NCBI GenBank assembly: GCA_026005015.1
Contig: BPKG01000004.1
Location: 186,001-250,000, forward strand
Reading direction: 5' to 3'
DNA length: 64,000 nucleotides
DNA from: Burkholderiales bacterium
GTDB taxonomy: Bacteria; Pseudomonadota; Gammaproteobacteria; Burkholderiales; UBA6910
Shown: positions 8,056-16,138 of the stretch, one piece after another
Numbering within the stretch: the first letter of the stretch is position 1
How the letters are laid out: each line of letters begins with the position of its first letter
Notes under the pieces: model-generated
Database searches by the model: none
Told to the model about the DNA's origin: nothing
What the model saw: the letters and a program-made list of their open reading frames with translations, nothing else
Translations under genes and position numbers: made by a program

Positions 8056-9030
8056 TCAGTGTATCAGGGCCCAGAGCGCATCCAACACTTCCGCCACCGG
8101 CGGCGGCCGCCCGGCCCCCCCCACGTTGACGGCGCGGCTGCCCGCGTACACGCCCGTGAGTCCCGGGTCTGTCGCGCAATAAATGCCCACCACGGGCCGG
8201 TCCAGGGCCGCCGCCAGATGGGTGAGCCCGGTATCGACCCCCACCACGGCCCAGGCGCGGGCGATCAGCGCCGCCAGGTCCTCCAGCTCGAGCCGGGGCG
8301 CCGTCGATCCTCCCGGAATTGCCGCGGCGAGCCGCTGGGCGCGCTCCCGCTCGGGCTCGCTCCCCCACGGCAGCACGCATTCCACCGAACGCTCGGCCAG
8401 ACGGCACCCCAGCGCCACCCAGCGCTCCTCGGGCCAGAGCTTTTCCTCGCGGCTCGTCGCATGGAGCAGCACAGCGTAACGGGACGCCGGCAGCCAAGAA
8501 AGCGTCCGGGCGGGCGCCTGGATGCCGTAGTCGGCGGGGCCCGCGAGTAGGTAGCCGGCGCAGCGGGCCGCGAGCCGGCGGTTCCGCTCCACCGCGTGCA
8601 GATCCCGCTCGACGGGATACCGCTCATCGTAGAGGGCCGCGGCCAGGGGCTCCCGGGCGCTTCCCCGGTCGAAGCCGCAGCGCCGTCCCCGGGCCATGCG
8701 GGCGATGAGCGCGCTCTTCACCAGACCCTGGGTGTCGATGATTTTGTCATAGGACCCTCTTCCGCAGGATGGCCCGCAGCCGGAGAGCTCCGACCAGGTA
8801 GCCGGCGCGAGGGGCCGGCGGCGCCAGCGGCGCAGCGCCACAGGGATGACCCGGGAGACCGCGGGGTGAAGCCGCGGGATGGCGGCGAAGCCTTCCTCCA
8901 CCACCCAGTCGATGCGGCAGCCGGGATGCGCCCGGGCCAGGTCGGTGGCAACTGGCAGGCTGTGGATCACGTCGCCCATGGACGACGTCTTGACCAAGAG
9001 CACACGCAAGGAGCACCTCAACACGCCCAA
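8056..9030 (-). CDS. waaC: LPS heptosyltransferase I
   Basis: A GT9 enzyme of 324 residues that adds the first L-glycero-D-manno-heptose to Kdo2-lipid A. Hallmarks are VLLVKTSSMGDVIHSLP at the N-terminus, DWVVEEGFAAIP, YDKIIDTQGLVKSALIARMA, and the donor-site region GVDTGLTHLAAALDRPVVGIYCATDP. A TTG at 9009 gives a more typical N-terminus (LRVLLVK) than the ATG at 9030. Oddly, about eleven codons at roughly 8750-8790 read SGCGPSCGRGS, whereas another frame there gives RLRAILRKR, as expected of the family. A frameshift and a compensating one appear to bracket this stretch. Confidence 0.88.
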   Translation of the reverse strand: MGVLRCSLRVLLVKTSSMGDVIHSLPVATDLARAHPGCRIDWVVEEGFAAIPRLHPAVSRVIPVALRRWRRRPLAPATWSELSGCGPSCGRGSYDKIIDTQGLVKSALIARMARGRRCGFDRGSAREPLAAALYDERYPVERDLHAVERNRRLAARCAGYLLAGPADYGIQAPARTLSWLPASRYAVLLHATSREEKLWPEERWVALGCRLAERSVECVLPWGSEPERERAQRLAAAIPGGSTAPRLELEDLAALIARAWAVVGVDTGLTHLAAALDRPVVGIYCATDPGLTGVYAGSRAVNVGGAGRPPPVAEVLDALWALIH

Positions 9031-9106
9031 CCAAGCGGCGGTAGCCTACACGCAATCCCTAAAAAAACCTAGAATTGCGTTGATGCGATGCCTTAAGGCA
9101 GTTCCC

Positions 9107-9490
9107 ATGAGTAACCGTGCGACGGACTGGTTCAGACAAGCGGAACGGGATCTGGAGCAGGCGCTAGGGTCTCAGCGGGACGGGCGTCACGAATGGGCCT
9201 GCTTTGCGGCCCAGCAATGCGCCGAAAAGGCGGTGAAGGCCCTCCACCTCCGCCTGGGACAGGAGGCTTGGGGGCGCGCGGTGGCGCGCCTGCTGAGGGA
9301 GCTGCCCAGCCCGGCGCCCGCGGAATCGATCGAAAAGGGTAAAGTCCTGGATAACTTCTACGTCGCCACCCGCTACGCCAACGGCCACCCCGAAGGGGCG
9401 CCGTTCGAGCACTACGGCCCCATCCAGAGCGAGCAGGCCATCGCCTATGCCCGTGAGATCCTTGAGTTCGTTCGTGCTCGCATGGCCTGA
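9107..9490 (+). CDS. HEPN-domain protein (nucleotidyltransferase partner)
   Basis: A small helical protein of 127 residues with a HEPN domain: DWFRQAERDLEQA, then WACFAAQQCAEKAVKALHL, and a C-terminal DNFYVATRYANGHPEGAP block ending AYAREILEFVRARM. The ATG at 9107 gives a normal N-terminus. The next gene, a minimal nucleotidyltransferase, overlaps its 3' end, so this is a HEPN/MNT pair, a class that includes toxin-antitoxin systems. The position where relatives usually have WGHS here reads WGRA, which may affect activity. Confidence 0.85.
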   Translation: MSNRATDWFRQAERDLEQALGSQRDGRHEWACFAAQQCAEKAVKALHLRLGQEAWGRAVARLLRELPSPAPAESIEKGKVLDNFYVATRYANGHPEGAPFEHYGPIQSEQAIAYAREILEFVRARMA

Positions 9491-9821
9491 CCGCGATGCG
9501 GTGGACGCCGCCGTGCGGCGCTGGGCGGCGGAGGAAGCGAAGCGCCACGCGGGCGCCCTGCGCATCGGCTACTTCGGCTCCTACGCCCGGGGCGACTGGG
9601 GCGTGGGCAGCGACGTGGACCTGGTGGCGGTGGTGGAGGACTCGCCGCTACCCTTCCACGAACGCGCCTCCCGGTGGAACACCCTCGACCTGCCGGTGCC
9701 CGCGGAGCTGCTGGTGTACACCCGGCCCGAATGGGAGCGCCTGATGGCGTCGCAATCCCGTTTCGCGCGGCAACTCGAGCAGGAGACTGTTTGGGTTTTA
9801 CAGGTTGAGGGCGTCGGATAA
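9447..9821 (+). CDS. Minimal nucleotidyltransferase (MNT), HEPN partner
   Basis: A nucleotidyltransferase-fold protein of about 124 residues. The active-site signature is GYFGSYARGDWGVGSDVDL at about residues 41-59: the GS motif followed by the two metal-binding aspartates. MNT antitoxins of HEPN pairs can neutralise the partner, in MntA by AMPylation. The start is uncertain: ATG 9447, GTG 9453, TTG 9462 or GTG 9474 all fit, and all overlap the HEPN gene. Five bases separate it from the next MNT gene. Confidence 0.85.
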   Translation: MPVRSLSSFVLAWPDRDAVDAAVRRWAAEEAKRHAGALRIGYFGSYARGDWGVGSDVDLVAVVEDSPLPFHERASRWNTLDLPVPAELLVYTRPEWERLMASQSRFARQLEQETVWVLQVEGVG

Positions 9822-9826
9822 GGACC

Positions 9827-10318
9827 ATGTACCGGGAAGCGTTCGAGCGCATCGTTTCGGCCATACCCGCAAGCTGCCAGGCAGTCTACGCAGACCGCCT
9901 GAAGGCCTTGGCGCTCTACGGCTCGGTCGCCCGGGGGAGTATGCGTCCCGATTCGGACATAGACTTGCTGATTGTCGCAGAGCCGCTGCCGCCCAGTCGC
10001 CGTTCCCGCTTTGAAGAATTCGCCGCGGTCGAGAGGGGATTATCCCATTGGTTGGACGAGGCGCGAGCGCAAGGCATTCACACTTACCTCTCCCCCGTCT
10101 TCAAGACGCCCGAAGAGCTGCGCCAAGGAAGTTTTCTTTTTCTCGATATGACGGATCAGGCGCGCATCCTCTATGACCCCCAAGGTTTACTGCGGGGATA
10201 CCTGGATGAGCTGACCCGGCGGCTGGCGGCCATGGGCGCCCGCCGCGTCTACAAAGGCGGCAGCTATTATTGGGAACTCAAGCCCGACTACAAGTGGGGC
10301 GATCGGATCGAGCTATGA
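9827..10318 (+). CDS. Minimal nucleotidyltransferase (MNT), first of a paralogous MNT-HEPN pair
   Basis: A 163-residue nucleotidyltransferase with the signature LYGSVARGSMRPDSDIDLLIV near residue 30. The C-terminal part (GSFLFLDMTDQARILYD, then GARRVYKGGSYYW) is shared almost exactly with the protein encoded at 21047, so the two are close paralogues. It overlaps the downstream HEPN gene by ATGA. Together with the preceding HEPN/MNT pair it makes a compact four-gene cluster in mirror order. Confidence 0.88.
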   Translation: MYREAFERIVSAIPASCQAVYADRLKALALYGSVARGSMRPDSDIDLLIVAEPLPPSRRSRFEEFAAVERGLSHWLDEARAQGIHTYLSPVFKTPEELRQGSFLFLDMTDQARILYDPQGLLRGYLDELTRRLAAMGARRVYKGGSYYWELKPDYKWGDRIEL

Positions 10319-10725
10319 CTACGGACGAGCTGGCCAGGAGCTATTTCAGCCGGGCGGAAAAGCGATTGCTGGCCTTGCGCGTCCTCATGCAGGTCGAGGC
10401 CTACCCGGACGTGGTGCGTGAAGCCCAGGAGGTGGTGGAGCTGTTGCTCAAGGGCATGCTGCGCTGGGTGGGCGTCGATCCGCCTAAGTGGCACGACGTG
10501 GGATCGATTCTCCTGGAGCATGCCGGAAAGTTCCCGGAGGCGCTGCGGACCGAGCTGCCGGCGTTGGCCGAGATCTCCATGCGATTGCGCCGGGACCGGG
10601 AAGCCGCGTTTTACGGTGACATCGATCTGATCCCCGAACGGGTCTTCGGGCAAGACGACGCAGCAAGAGCCCTATCGGATGCCGAACGGGTGCTGGCCGC
10701 CACGAAGCACTTCGCGACGCCATGA
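10315..10725 (+). CDS. HEPN-domain protein, partner of the MNT at 9827
   Basis: A 136-residue helical protein starting MTTDELARSYFSRAEKR. The conserved core is VVREAQEVVELLLKGMLRW followed by KWHDVGSILLEH, which is shared with the HEPN protein encoded at 21541. The ATG at 10315 lies inside the stop of the MNT gene, indicating translational coupling. Its stop overlaps the ATG of rmlB at 10722, so the cassette is joined directly to the sugar gene. Confidence 0.86.
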   Translation: MTTDELARSYFSRAEKRLLALRVLMQVEAYPDVVREAQEVVELLLKGMLRWVGVDPPKWHDVGSILLEHAGKFPEALRTELPALAEISMRLRRDREAAFYGDIDLIPERVFGQDDAARALSDAERVLAATKHFATP

Positions 10726-11779
10726 TCCTCGTCACCGGCGGCGCCGGCTTCATCGGGTCCAACTTCGTGCTCCAGTGGCTGCGCGAAGTGGGCGAGCCCG
10801 TGGTCAACCTGGACAAGCTCACCTACGCCGGCAACCTCGGCAACCTGGCTGAGGTGGTTGACGATCCCCGGCACCTCTTCGTGCGGGGCGACATCGCCGA
10901 CCACCGGCTCGTGGGCGAGCTGCTCGGCCAAGTACCGCCCCCGCGCCATCGTGCACTTCGCCGCCGAGAGCCACGTGGACCGCTCCATCCACGGGCCCGA
11001 GGACTTCATCCAGACCAACGTGGTCGGCACCTTCCGGCTGCTGGACGAAGCGCGCGCCTACTGGGAGGGGCTCAAAGGCGCCGAGCGGGACCGCTTCCGT
11101 TTCCTCCACGTCTCCACCGACGAGGTCTACGGCTCCCTGGGACCCGACGATCCGCCCTTTCTCGGAGACGACCCCCTACGCCCCCAACAGCCCCTACTCC
11201 GCCTCCAAGGCCGCCTCCGACCACCTGGTGCGCGCCTACCACCACACCTACGGGCTGCCCACCCTCACCACCAACTGCTCCAACAACTACGGCCCGTACC
11301 AGTTCCCCGAGAAGCTGATCCCGCTCATGATCCTCAACGGGCTCACCGGGCAACCCCTCCCCGTCTACGGGGACGGGCTCAACGTGCGCGACTGGCTGTA
11401 CGTGGAGGACCACTGCGCGGCGATCCGCCGGGTGCTGGAGCACGGCCGGGTGGGCGAGACCTACAACATCGGCGGCGAATGCGAGAAAACCAACATCGAC
11501 GTAGTGAAGACGATCTGCGCCATCCTGGACGAGCTGCACCCCTCGCGCCGACCCCATTCGGCCCTCATCAAGTACGTCAAGGACCGCCCGGGCCACGACC
11601 GGCGCTATGCCATGGACATCCGCAAGATCCGGGCTGAGCTGAACTGGGCACCCACAGAGACCTTCGAGTCCGGCCTCCGGAAAACCATCGACTGGTACAT
11701 CGCCCACCGGGACTGGGTCGACGGGGTGACCACCGGGGCGTACCGAAGCTGGATCGACCGCAACTACGGCGGCCGCTGA
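10722..11779 (+). pseudogene. rmlB: dTDP-glucose 4,6-dehydratase, two frameshifts
   Basis: The family converts dTDP-glucose to dTDP-4-keto-6-deoxyglucose. The N-terminal NAD site (VTGGAGFIGSNFV) is in one frame, the central part ([14 protein letters not shown], then [14 protein letters not shown]) in a second, and the C-terminal part ([22 protein letters not shown] to the end) in a third. The breaks lie near 10926, where one extra base splits LLAKYRPRA, and near 11161-11166. Every family block is otherwise present and in order, so the lesions are recent or are sequencing errors. The gene starts inside the stop of the upstream HEPN gene. Confidence 0.85.
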
Positions 11780-11811
11780 CGCGGAAGAAAGGGCGGTAGG
11801 CGCCTATCCGG

Positions 11812-12486
11812 TCAGAAGTCGGGCGCCCCTTCGAGCTGCCCGAAGCGGACCAGCAGAATCTCCTGGATCGTGACCTTGCCGGCGGCGCTTTTCTCGACCA
11901 GCATGAGCTGCTGGCTGTCGGGGAGCCCCGCGGGGATCACCATCCGGCCGCCGGGCTTGAGCTGGTTGATCAGGGGCGGCGGGATCAGCTCGGGCGCCGC
12001 GGTCACGATCACCTTGTCGAACGGCGCCTTCTCCGGCCAGCCGTAGTAGCCGTTGCCGACTTTGACCTCCACGTTGGCATATCCCGCGCGTTGCAGCCGC
12101 TGCACGGCCTGGGTGGCGAGCTCTTCGATGATCTCCACGCTGTACACCTTGCGCGCCAGCTCGGCCAGCACCGCCGCCTGGTAGCCGAGCCCGGTGCCGA
12201 CCTCGAGAACGGTGTCCCCCTCCTGGACCTCGAGCAGATCGGTCATCAGGGCGACGATGAAGGGCTGGGAGATCGTCTTGTCGAAGCCGATGGGCAGGGG
12301 GCGGTCGATATAGGCATAGGGCTGAAGCTCGAGCGGGACGAACTCGTGCCGCGGCACTTTGCCCATGACCTCCATGACGCGCCCGTCAAGGAAGTCCTTG
12401 CCGATCCGCTCCTTGGAGAAAAAGGTATGGGCGGCGATATCCACCAGCATCTGCTGGCGCAGGGCCGCAAAATCCTCAGCGCTCAT
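11812..12486 (-). CDS. pcm: Protein-L-isoaspartate O-methyltransferase (second copy)
   Basis: A 224-residue protein-repair methyltransferase of the classical Pcm type. SAM motif I is LEVGTGLGYQAAVLAEL, the substrate-proximal stretch is IGFDKTISQPFIVALM, and the later core is PPPLINQLKPGGRMVIPAG. It is convergent to rmlB with 32 bases between their stops. It is clearly different from the methyltransferase at 4394 and is closer to the Escherichia-type enzyme. Confidence 0.93.
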   Translation of the reverse strand: MSAEDFAALRQQMLVDIAAHTFFSKERIGKDFLDGRVMEVMGKVPRHEFVPLELQPYAYIDRPLPIGFDKTISQPFIVALMTDLLEVQEGDTVLEVGTGLGYQAAVLAELARKVYSVEIIEELATQAVQRLQRAGYANVEVKVGNGYYGWPEKAPFDKVIVTAAPELIPPPLINQLKPGGRMVIPAGLPDSQQLMLVEKSAAGKVTIQEILLVRFGQLEGAPDF

Positions 12487-12790
12487 GGGTCGACATCGAA
12501 ACGTTAGAAAATCGGCCGGGCGAAAGATTCCGTCCTGCCTCCAAGGTTAGGCCATTCGCCAGTTTCCGGAAATCCTTCATCACCGCCGCCAGCCGGCGCC
12601 TTGGCGAGGCGTCGGGCAGCGGCGAGACAAGTCCCTTCCCGTGGCAGATGGGCGCAAGCAACAGACGCGCCGGACGCGACCGGGACCCCATCCTCATGAT
12701 TGCAAATGGTGAACTGGCGCCCGCGCCATCCTCCCGAGTCCCTCGTGAAATATCCGGGCAAGCGTCCTCCAAATGCCTGACGGGCGCTCG

Positions 12791-12917
12791 GCCCTCTCCT
12801 CCCCCGCTGGGGGAGGAGGAAGAGGAGGGGAATGCCCCCTCCCCAAGGGAGAGGAGGACGTACAATGAGCGCTCCCCACGGGCTCCCTCCCCCCGGGGGG
12901 AGGGGCCGGGGGAGTGG
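12791..12917. repeat. GC-rich palindromic repeat (family C)
   Basis: Nested CCCTCTCC / GGGGAGGAGG hairpins lie inside the 528-base gap between the divergent pcm and rmlA genes. I see no credible coding sequence in the gap; the remainder looks like ordinary leader sequence of the two genes. Confidence 0.55.
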
Positions 12918-13014
12918 GCCCCTCAGGCTCCGCATACGCGACCTCGAGGGGAGCCTGATCCACTCGATACTCAAAAGAGCCCGATACCAGAAGCACTCGA
13001 ACGGACGATCGATC

Positions 13015-13890
13015 ATGAAGGGAATTATCCTTGCCGGCGGCTCCGGCACGCGCCTCTACCCGGTGACCCACGTGGTCTCCAAGCAGTTGCTCCCGATCTA
13101 CGACAAGCCCATGGTCTACTACCCGCTCAGCACCCTCATGCTGGCGGGCATCCGGGACATCCTGGTGATCTCCACGCCCCAGGACACGCCGCGCTTTCGC
13201 GACCTGCTGGGCTCCGGCGCCCAGTGGGGCATGAGCTTCTCCTATGCGGTGCAGCCCGCGCCGGAGGGGCTCGCCCAGGCCTTCATCATCGGGCGCGATT
13301 TCGTGGGACGGGATGCCTGCGCCCTGGTGCTTGGCGACAACATCTTTTACGGCCACGACCTGGCCGCGCTGGTGCAGAAAGCCGCCCGCAAAAGGAGCGG
13401 CGCCACGGTCTTCGCCTACCCGGTCCAGGACCCGGAGCGCTACGGCGTGGTGGAGTTCGACGACAACGGACGGGTCCTGAGCCTGGAAGAGAAACCCAAG
13501 CAGCCCCGCTCCCGCTACGCGGTGACCGGACTGTACTTCTACGACAACCAGGTATTGGACATCGCCGCCTCCCTCAAGCCCTCGGCCCGCGGCGAGCTGG
13601 AGATCACCGACGTCAACAAGCGGTATCTGGAGCAGGGACAATTGGAGGTGATGGTCATGGGCCGGGGCTACGCCTGGCTCGACACCGGCACCCACGAATC
13701 CATGCTGGAAGCCGCCCACTTCATCGAGACCATCGAGCGCCGCCAGGGCCTCAAGATCGCCTGCCCCGAGGAAATCGCCTACCGCCTGGGCTACATCAAC
13801 GCGGGGCAGCTCGAGGCGCTCGCAAAGCCTTTGGCCAAGAACGGCTACGGCCAGTATCTGCTACGCATCCTCAACGAAAGGGTCTTCTGA
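13015..13890 (+). CDS. rmlA: Glucose-1-phosphate thymidylyltransferase
   Basis: A 291-residue enzyme that makes dTDP-glucose from glucose-1-phosphate and dTTP. The nucleotide-binding signature [20 protein letters not shown] is at residues 8-27, followed by [15 protein letters not shown] and, later, [13 protein letters not shown]-like [15 protein letters not shown]. The length is typical. It lies apart from rmlB and rmlC, which normally sit in one operon; here they are separated by pcm and by toxin-antitoxin-type modules. Intact. Confidence 0.95.
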   Translation: MKGIILAGGSGTRLYPVTHVVSKQLLPIYDKPMVYYPLSTLMLAGIRDILVISTPQDTPRFRDLLGSGAQWGMSFSYAVQPAPEGLAQAFIIGRDFVGRDACALVLGDNIFYGHDLAALVQKAARKRSGATVFAYPVQDPERYGVVEFDDNGRVLSLEEKPKQPRSRYAVTGLYFYDNQVLDIAASLKPSARGELEITDVNKRYLEQGQLEVMVMGRGYAWLDTGTHESMLEAAHFIETIERRQGLKIACPEEIAYRLGYINAGQLEALAKPLAKNGYGQYLLRILNERVF

Positions 13891-13964
13891 GTCTTCCGAC
13901 AAGGTCCGCTCGCAGGTGCCCTCTTCCCTTTGCGGGGGTGCACCCCGGGCCGTGCACGGGCAGC

Positions 13965-14020
13965 GGTGGGGATGGGCTCCCTCTCCTTCAAGGGGAGGGC
14001 TGTGGTGGGAATGGGTCCCG
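13965..14020. repeat. CTTCAAGGGGAGGG hairpin repeat (family A, short copy)
   Basis: A short copy of the repeat built around CTCCTTCAAGGGGAGGG with GGGGATGGG flanks. Longer copies are at 18228, 22078 and, inverted, 36106. It sits in the rmlA/DUF433 gap together with a family B palindrome. Confidence 0.6.
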
Positions 14021-14040
14021 AAGTCCCGCGCCTCCAGCCC

Positions 14041-14118
14041 GTAGGGTGCGCCTTGGCGCACCGCTTCGGCGCTTTCGGGATCTGCCGCCGGTGCGTTTCG
14101 TGTCGCTCAACGCACCCC
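14041..14118. repeat. GGTGCG...CGCACC palindromic repeat (family B)
   Basis: Composite inverted repeat: GTAGGGTGCGCC with GGCGCACC, then GGTGCGTTTCG with CTCAACGCACCCC. It lies just upstream of the DUF433 antitoxin gene. One of at least twelve copies in the window, most of which border toxin-antitoxin-type modules. Confidence 0.7.
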
Positions 14119-14286
14119 ACATGCCCGTACGGTACACTCCCGCGCACCGCCCCCTCGGCGTCTGCAAGTCCTCGCACATTCCTTCAATGCGCCGCCCTCC
14201 CCCACGGGCGGCATCCCGCGTTTCCTGAAAATGCCTTGCGTGGCATAATCTTAGCGTTCAGTACGAGGGCCACCGATGTTCGACCG
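14104..14286. repeat. 183-bp direct repeat, copy 1 (promoter region and start of DUF433 gene)
   Basis: This segment runs from CGCTCAACGC through the leader to the first eleven bases of the DUF433 gene. It is repeated at 14965-15147 with a constant offset of 861 bases and only a few substitutions. Copy 1 is the functional one because it is followed by the full gene. Confidence 0.85.
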
Positions 14287-14491
14287 CATCACCTTCGACC
14301 CCAACATCATGGGCGGCCGCGCCTGCATTCGCGGCATGCGCATCCCCGTGTCGGTCATCGTGCGCGCAATCGCCCATGGAGCGACGTTCGAAGAGATCCT
14401 GGAGGGTTATCCGGATCTCGCTCGCGAGGACATCCAGCAAGCCATCGAGTACGCCGCGTGGCTCACGGAAGAACAAGTCCACGTTCCTTGA
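14276..14491 (+). CDS. DUF433-family antitoxin
   Basis: A 71-residue protein of the DUF433 family, small helix-turn-helix-like antitoxins. The family pattern is clear: FDPNIMGGRACIRGMRIPVSVIVRAIAHGAT followed by EILEGYPDLAREDIQQAIEYAA. The stop is immediately followed by the ATG of a DUF5615 PIN-like gene, with which this family is usually paired. It probably binds and neutralises that toxin and represses the promoter, which was duplicated at 14965. Confidence 0.88.
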   Translation: MFDRITFDPNIMGGRACIRGMRIPVSVIVRAIAHGATFEEILEGYPDLAREDIQQAIEYAAWLTEEQVHVP

Positions 14492-14875
14492 ATGCCATCG
14501 CTGCGGTTTCTCGTTGACGCTTGTGTAGACGTGAGACTCGCGCGCTGGCTGCGCGAGCAAGGGTCTGACGCCACCCATTTGCGTGACGAGGGCCTGCAAA
14601 GGCTGTCAGACGAAGAAATATTTGCAAAAGCCATCGCGGAAGGGAGGGTCGTCGTCACCCATGACTTGGATTTTGGCGAAATCGGCGCCCTGACCCACGG
14701 AAAAATAGCCAGCGTCATCGTTTTCAGGTTGCATAACCCCCGGCTGCCGCAGCTCATCGAACGGCTGTCGTCCGTGCTCTCGGACTCCACGGAGGCGCTA
14801 GGACAAGGTGCCGTTGTCATTGTTGAAGACGCCCGACACCGCATTCGCCCGCTACCCATTGGGGCAAAGCTGTAA
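14492..14875 (+). CDS. DUF5615 PIN-like toxin
   Basis: A 127-residue PIN-like nuclease family protein. The N-terminal acidic motif is FLVDACVDVRLARWLREQG, followed by HLRDEGLQRLSDEEIFAKA and the second acidic motif VVVTHDLDFGEI. It starts directly after the antitoxin stop, so the two genes form one transcript. The predicted role is RNA cleavage held in check by the DUF433 partner. It appears intact. Confidence 0.87.
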   Translation: MPSLRFLVDACVDVRLARWLREQGSDATHLRDEGLQRLSDEEIFAKAIAEGRVVVTHDLDFGEIGALTHGKIASVIVFRLHNPRLPQLIERLSSVLSDSTEALGQGAVVIVEDARHRIRPLPIGAKL

Positions 14876-14897
14876 CGAGCATTTCAGCGCAGTTCCC

Positions 14898-14979
14898 GTA
14901 GGGTGCGCTTGAGCGCACCGTCCGTGAAGTTTCGATACTTCGATGGAGGGTGGCGTTTCGCTCCCGCTCAACGCACCCC
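14898..14979. repeat. GGTGCG...CGCACC palindromic repeat (family B)
   Basis: GTAGGGTGCGCTTGAGCGCACC is followed by an inner spacer and CTCAACGCACCCC. It separates the DUF433/DUF5615 pair from the duplicated leader and the MntA/HepT pair, in a gap of 335 bases with no gene. Confidence 0.7.
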
Positions 14980-15147
14980 ACATGCCCGTACGGTACACTC
15001 CCGCGCACCGCCCCCTCGGCGTCTGCAAGTCCTCGCGCATTCCTTCAATGCGCCGCCCTACCCCACGGACGGCATCCCGCGTTTCCTGAAAATGCCTTGC
15101 GTGGCATAATCTTAGCGTTCAGTACGAGGGCCACCGATGTTCGACCG
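14965..15147. repeat. 183-bp direct repeat, copy 2 (orphan leader of DUF433 gene)
   Basis: A near-identical copy of 14104-14286, again ending with ATGTTCGACCG, the first codons of the DUF433 gene. The similarity then stops abruptly, so this is a promoter and start codon without the gene. It may now drive the nucleotidyltransferase gene at 15211. Confidence 0.85.
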
Positions 15148-15210
15148 ACTTGCCATCCCCCCGACACCACGTGCGACGATGCCTGAGCCATCCATGCGCG
15201 AGACCGGCCA

Positions 15211-15621
15211 ATGCCCGTATACGACCCGGAACGGCTAGCGGATGTTGCGAAGCGCTACGGGCTGCGCTTGGTCGTGCTTTACGGCTCGCACGCGAAGCAC
15301 CACGCGGGACCCGAGAGCGACCTGGACATCGCGGTTCTCGGTTGCCGGGCGGAAGAATTCTTGGACTGTTACACCGATCTGGCGGAGGTATTCCAGCGCT
15401 ACTCCCTGGACCTGGTCCGCCTGGAGGATGCCGACCCGTTGTTGCGGCACGAGATCATGCACCAGAATGTTTTGCTTTGGGGCGATCCAGATTTGTTCTA
15501 CGAGTACCGCGCCTACGCCTATCGCGATTTCATAGATTCGTCGGATCTGTTCGCGTTGGAGGATCTGCTTTTCCGCAAAAAGATGGCTCGAATGAAAGAG
15601 AAGCTCTATGGTTCGGCGTGA
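15211..15621 (+). CDS. mntA: MntA-type nucleotidyltransferase antitoxin
   Basis: A 136-residue minimal nucleotidyltransferase. The catalytic signature is LYGSHAKHHAGPESDLDIAVLG near residues 26-47, with GS and the DLD acids intact. Its 3' end overlaps a HepT-type gene by 14 bases. Characterised MntA/HepT systems use the nucleotidyltransferase to AMPylate and silence the HEPN ribonuclease, so this is the predicted antitoxin. It lies downstream of the duplicated DUF433 leader. Confidence 0.87.
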   Translation: MPVYDPERLADVAKRYGLRLVVLYGSHAKHHAGPESDLDIAVLGCRAEEFLDCYTDLAEVFQRYSLDLVRLEDADPLLRHEIMHQNVLLWGDPDLFYEYRAYAYRDFIDSSDLFALEDLLFRKKMARMKEKLYGSA

Positions 15622-16048
15622 GTTCGTCCTCCGCAAGCTTCAACTGATCGCCGAGGACCTGGAGCGGCTGGTCAAGTTCAAGGACGAAACGTTGACGTCG
15701 CTCACGGGCGATGCCATCAAGCTGGCCGCTGTCGAGCGGCTTCTCGAGCGGATCATCATGCGTGCCATCGATATCAACGAGCATCTCATCAGCGAGCTCG
15801 GGACCGGCGAGGGCCGGTCGACCCGTCTTACCTACCGCGATACGTTTCTGCTCCTCGCCGGCTTGGACGTCTATCCGCAGGAATTCGCAGACCGGATCGC
15901 ACGCAGCGCCGGGCTCCGCAACATCCTGGTGCACGACTACAATGACGCGGACCGGAAAATCGTCCACGCCTCGATCAAGTCGTGCCTTCAGGATTACCAT
16001 CGGTATGCCGAATACGTGCGCAGTTTCCTGGATCGTCTCCCAGGCTGA
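15608..16048 (+). CDS. hepT: HepT-type HEPN ribonuclease toxin (DUF86)
   Basis: A 146-residue protein of the DUF86/HepT family. The catalytic R-x4-H-x-Y motif is present as RNILVHDY near residue 111. Upstream helices (AVERLLERIIMRAIDINEHLI) and the downstream YHRYAEYVRSFL helix match the family. It overlaps the MntA gene, so the pair is translationally coupled. Intact and probably functional as an RNase toxin. Confidence 0.9.
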   Translation: MVRREFVLRKLQLIAEDLERLVKFKDETLTSLTGDAIKLAAVERLLERIIMRAIDINEHLISELGTGEGRSTRLTYRDTFLLLAGLDVYPQEFADRIARSAGLRNILVHDYNDADRKIVHASIKSCLQDYHRYAEYVRSFLDRLPG

Positions 16049-16138
16049 ACGCTTTGTGCCGCGCAAGACCCGGTATCCCTTACGGCAGGGCGCGCATCAG
16101 CGCGTCGCTAAACAGGGCGCTTCGAGCGCGCGGTCCTG

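Noticed and set aside
10722-11779. Programmed frameshifting in rmlB
   Set aside because: No slippery heptamer or downstream stimulatory structure is evident at either break, and two separate shifts would be needed. Decay or sequencing error is simpler.
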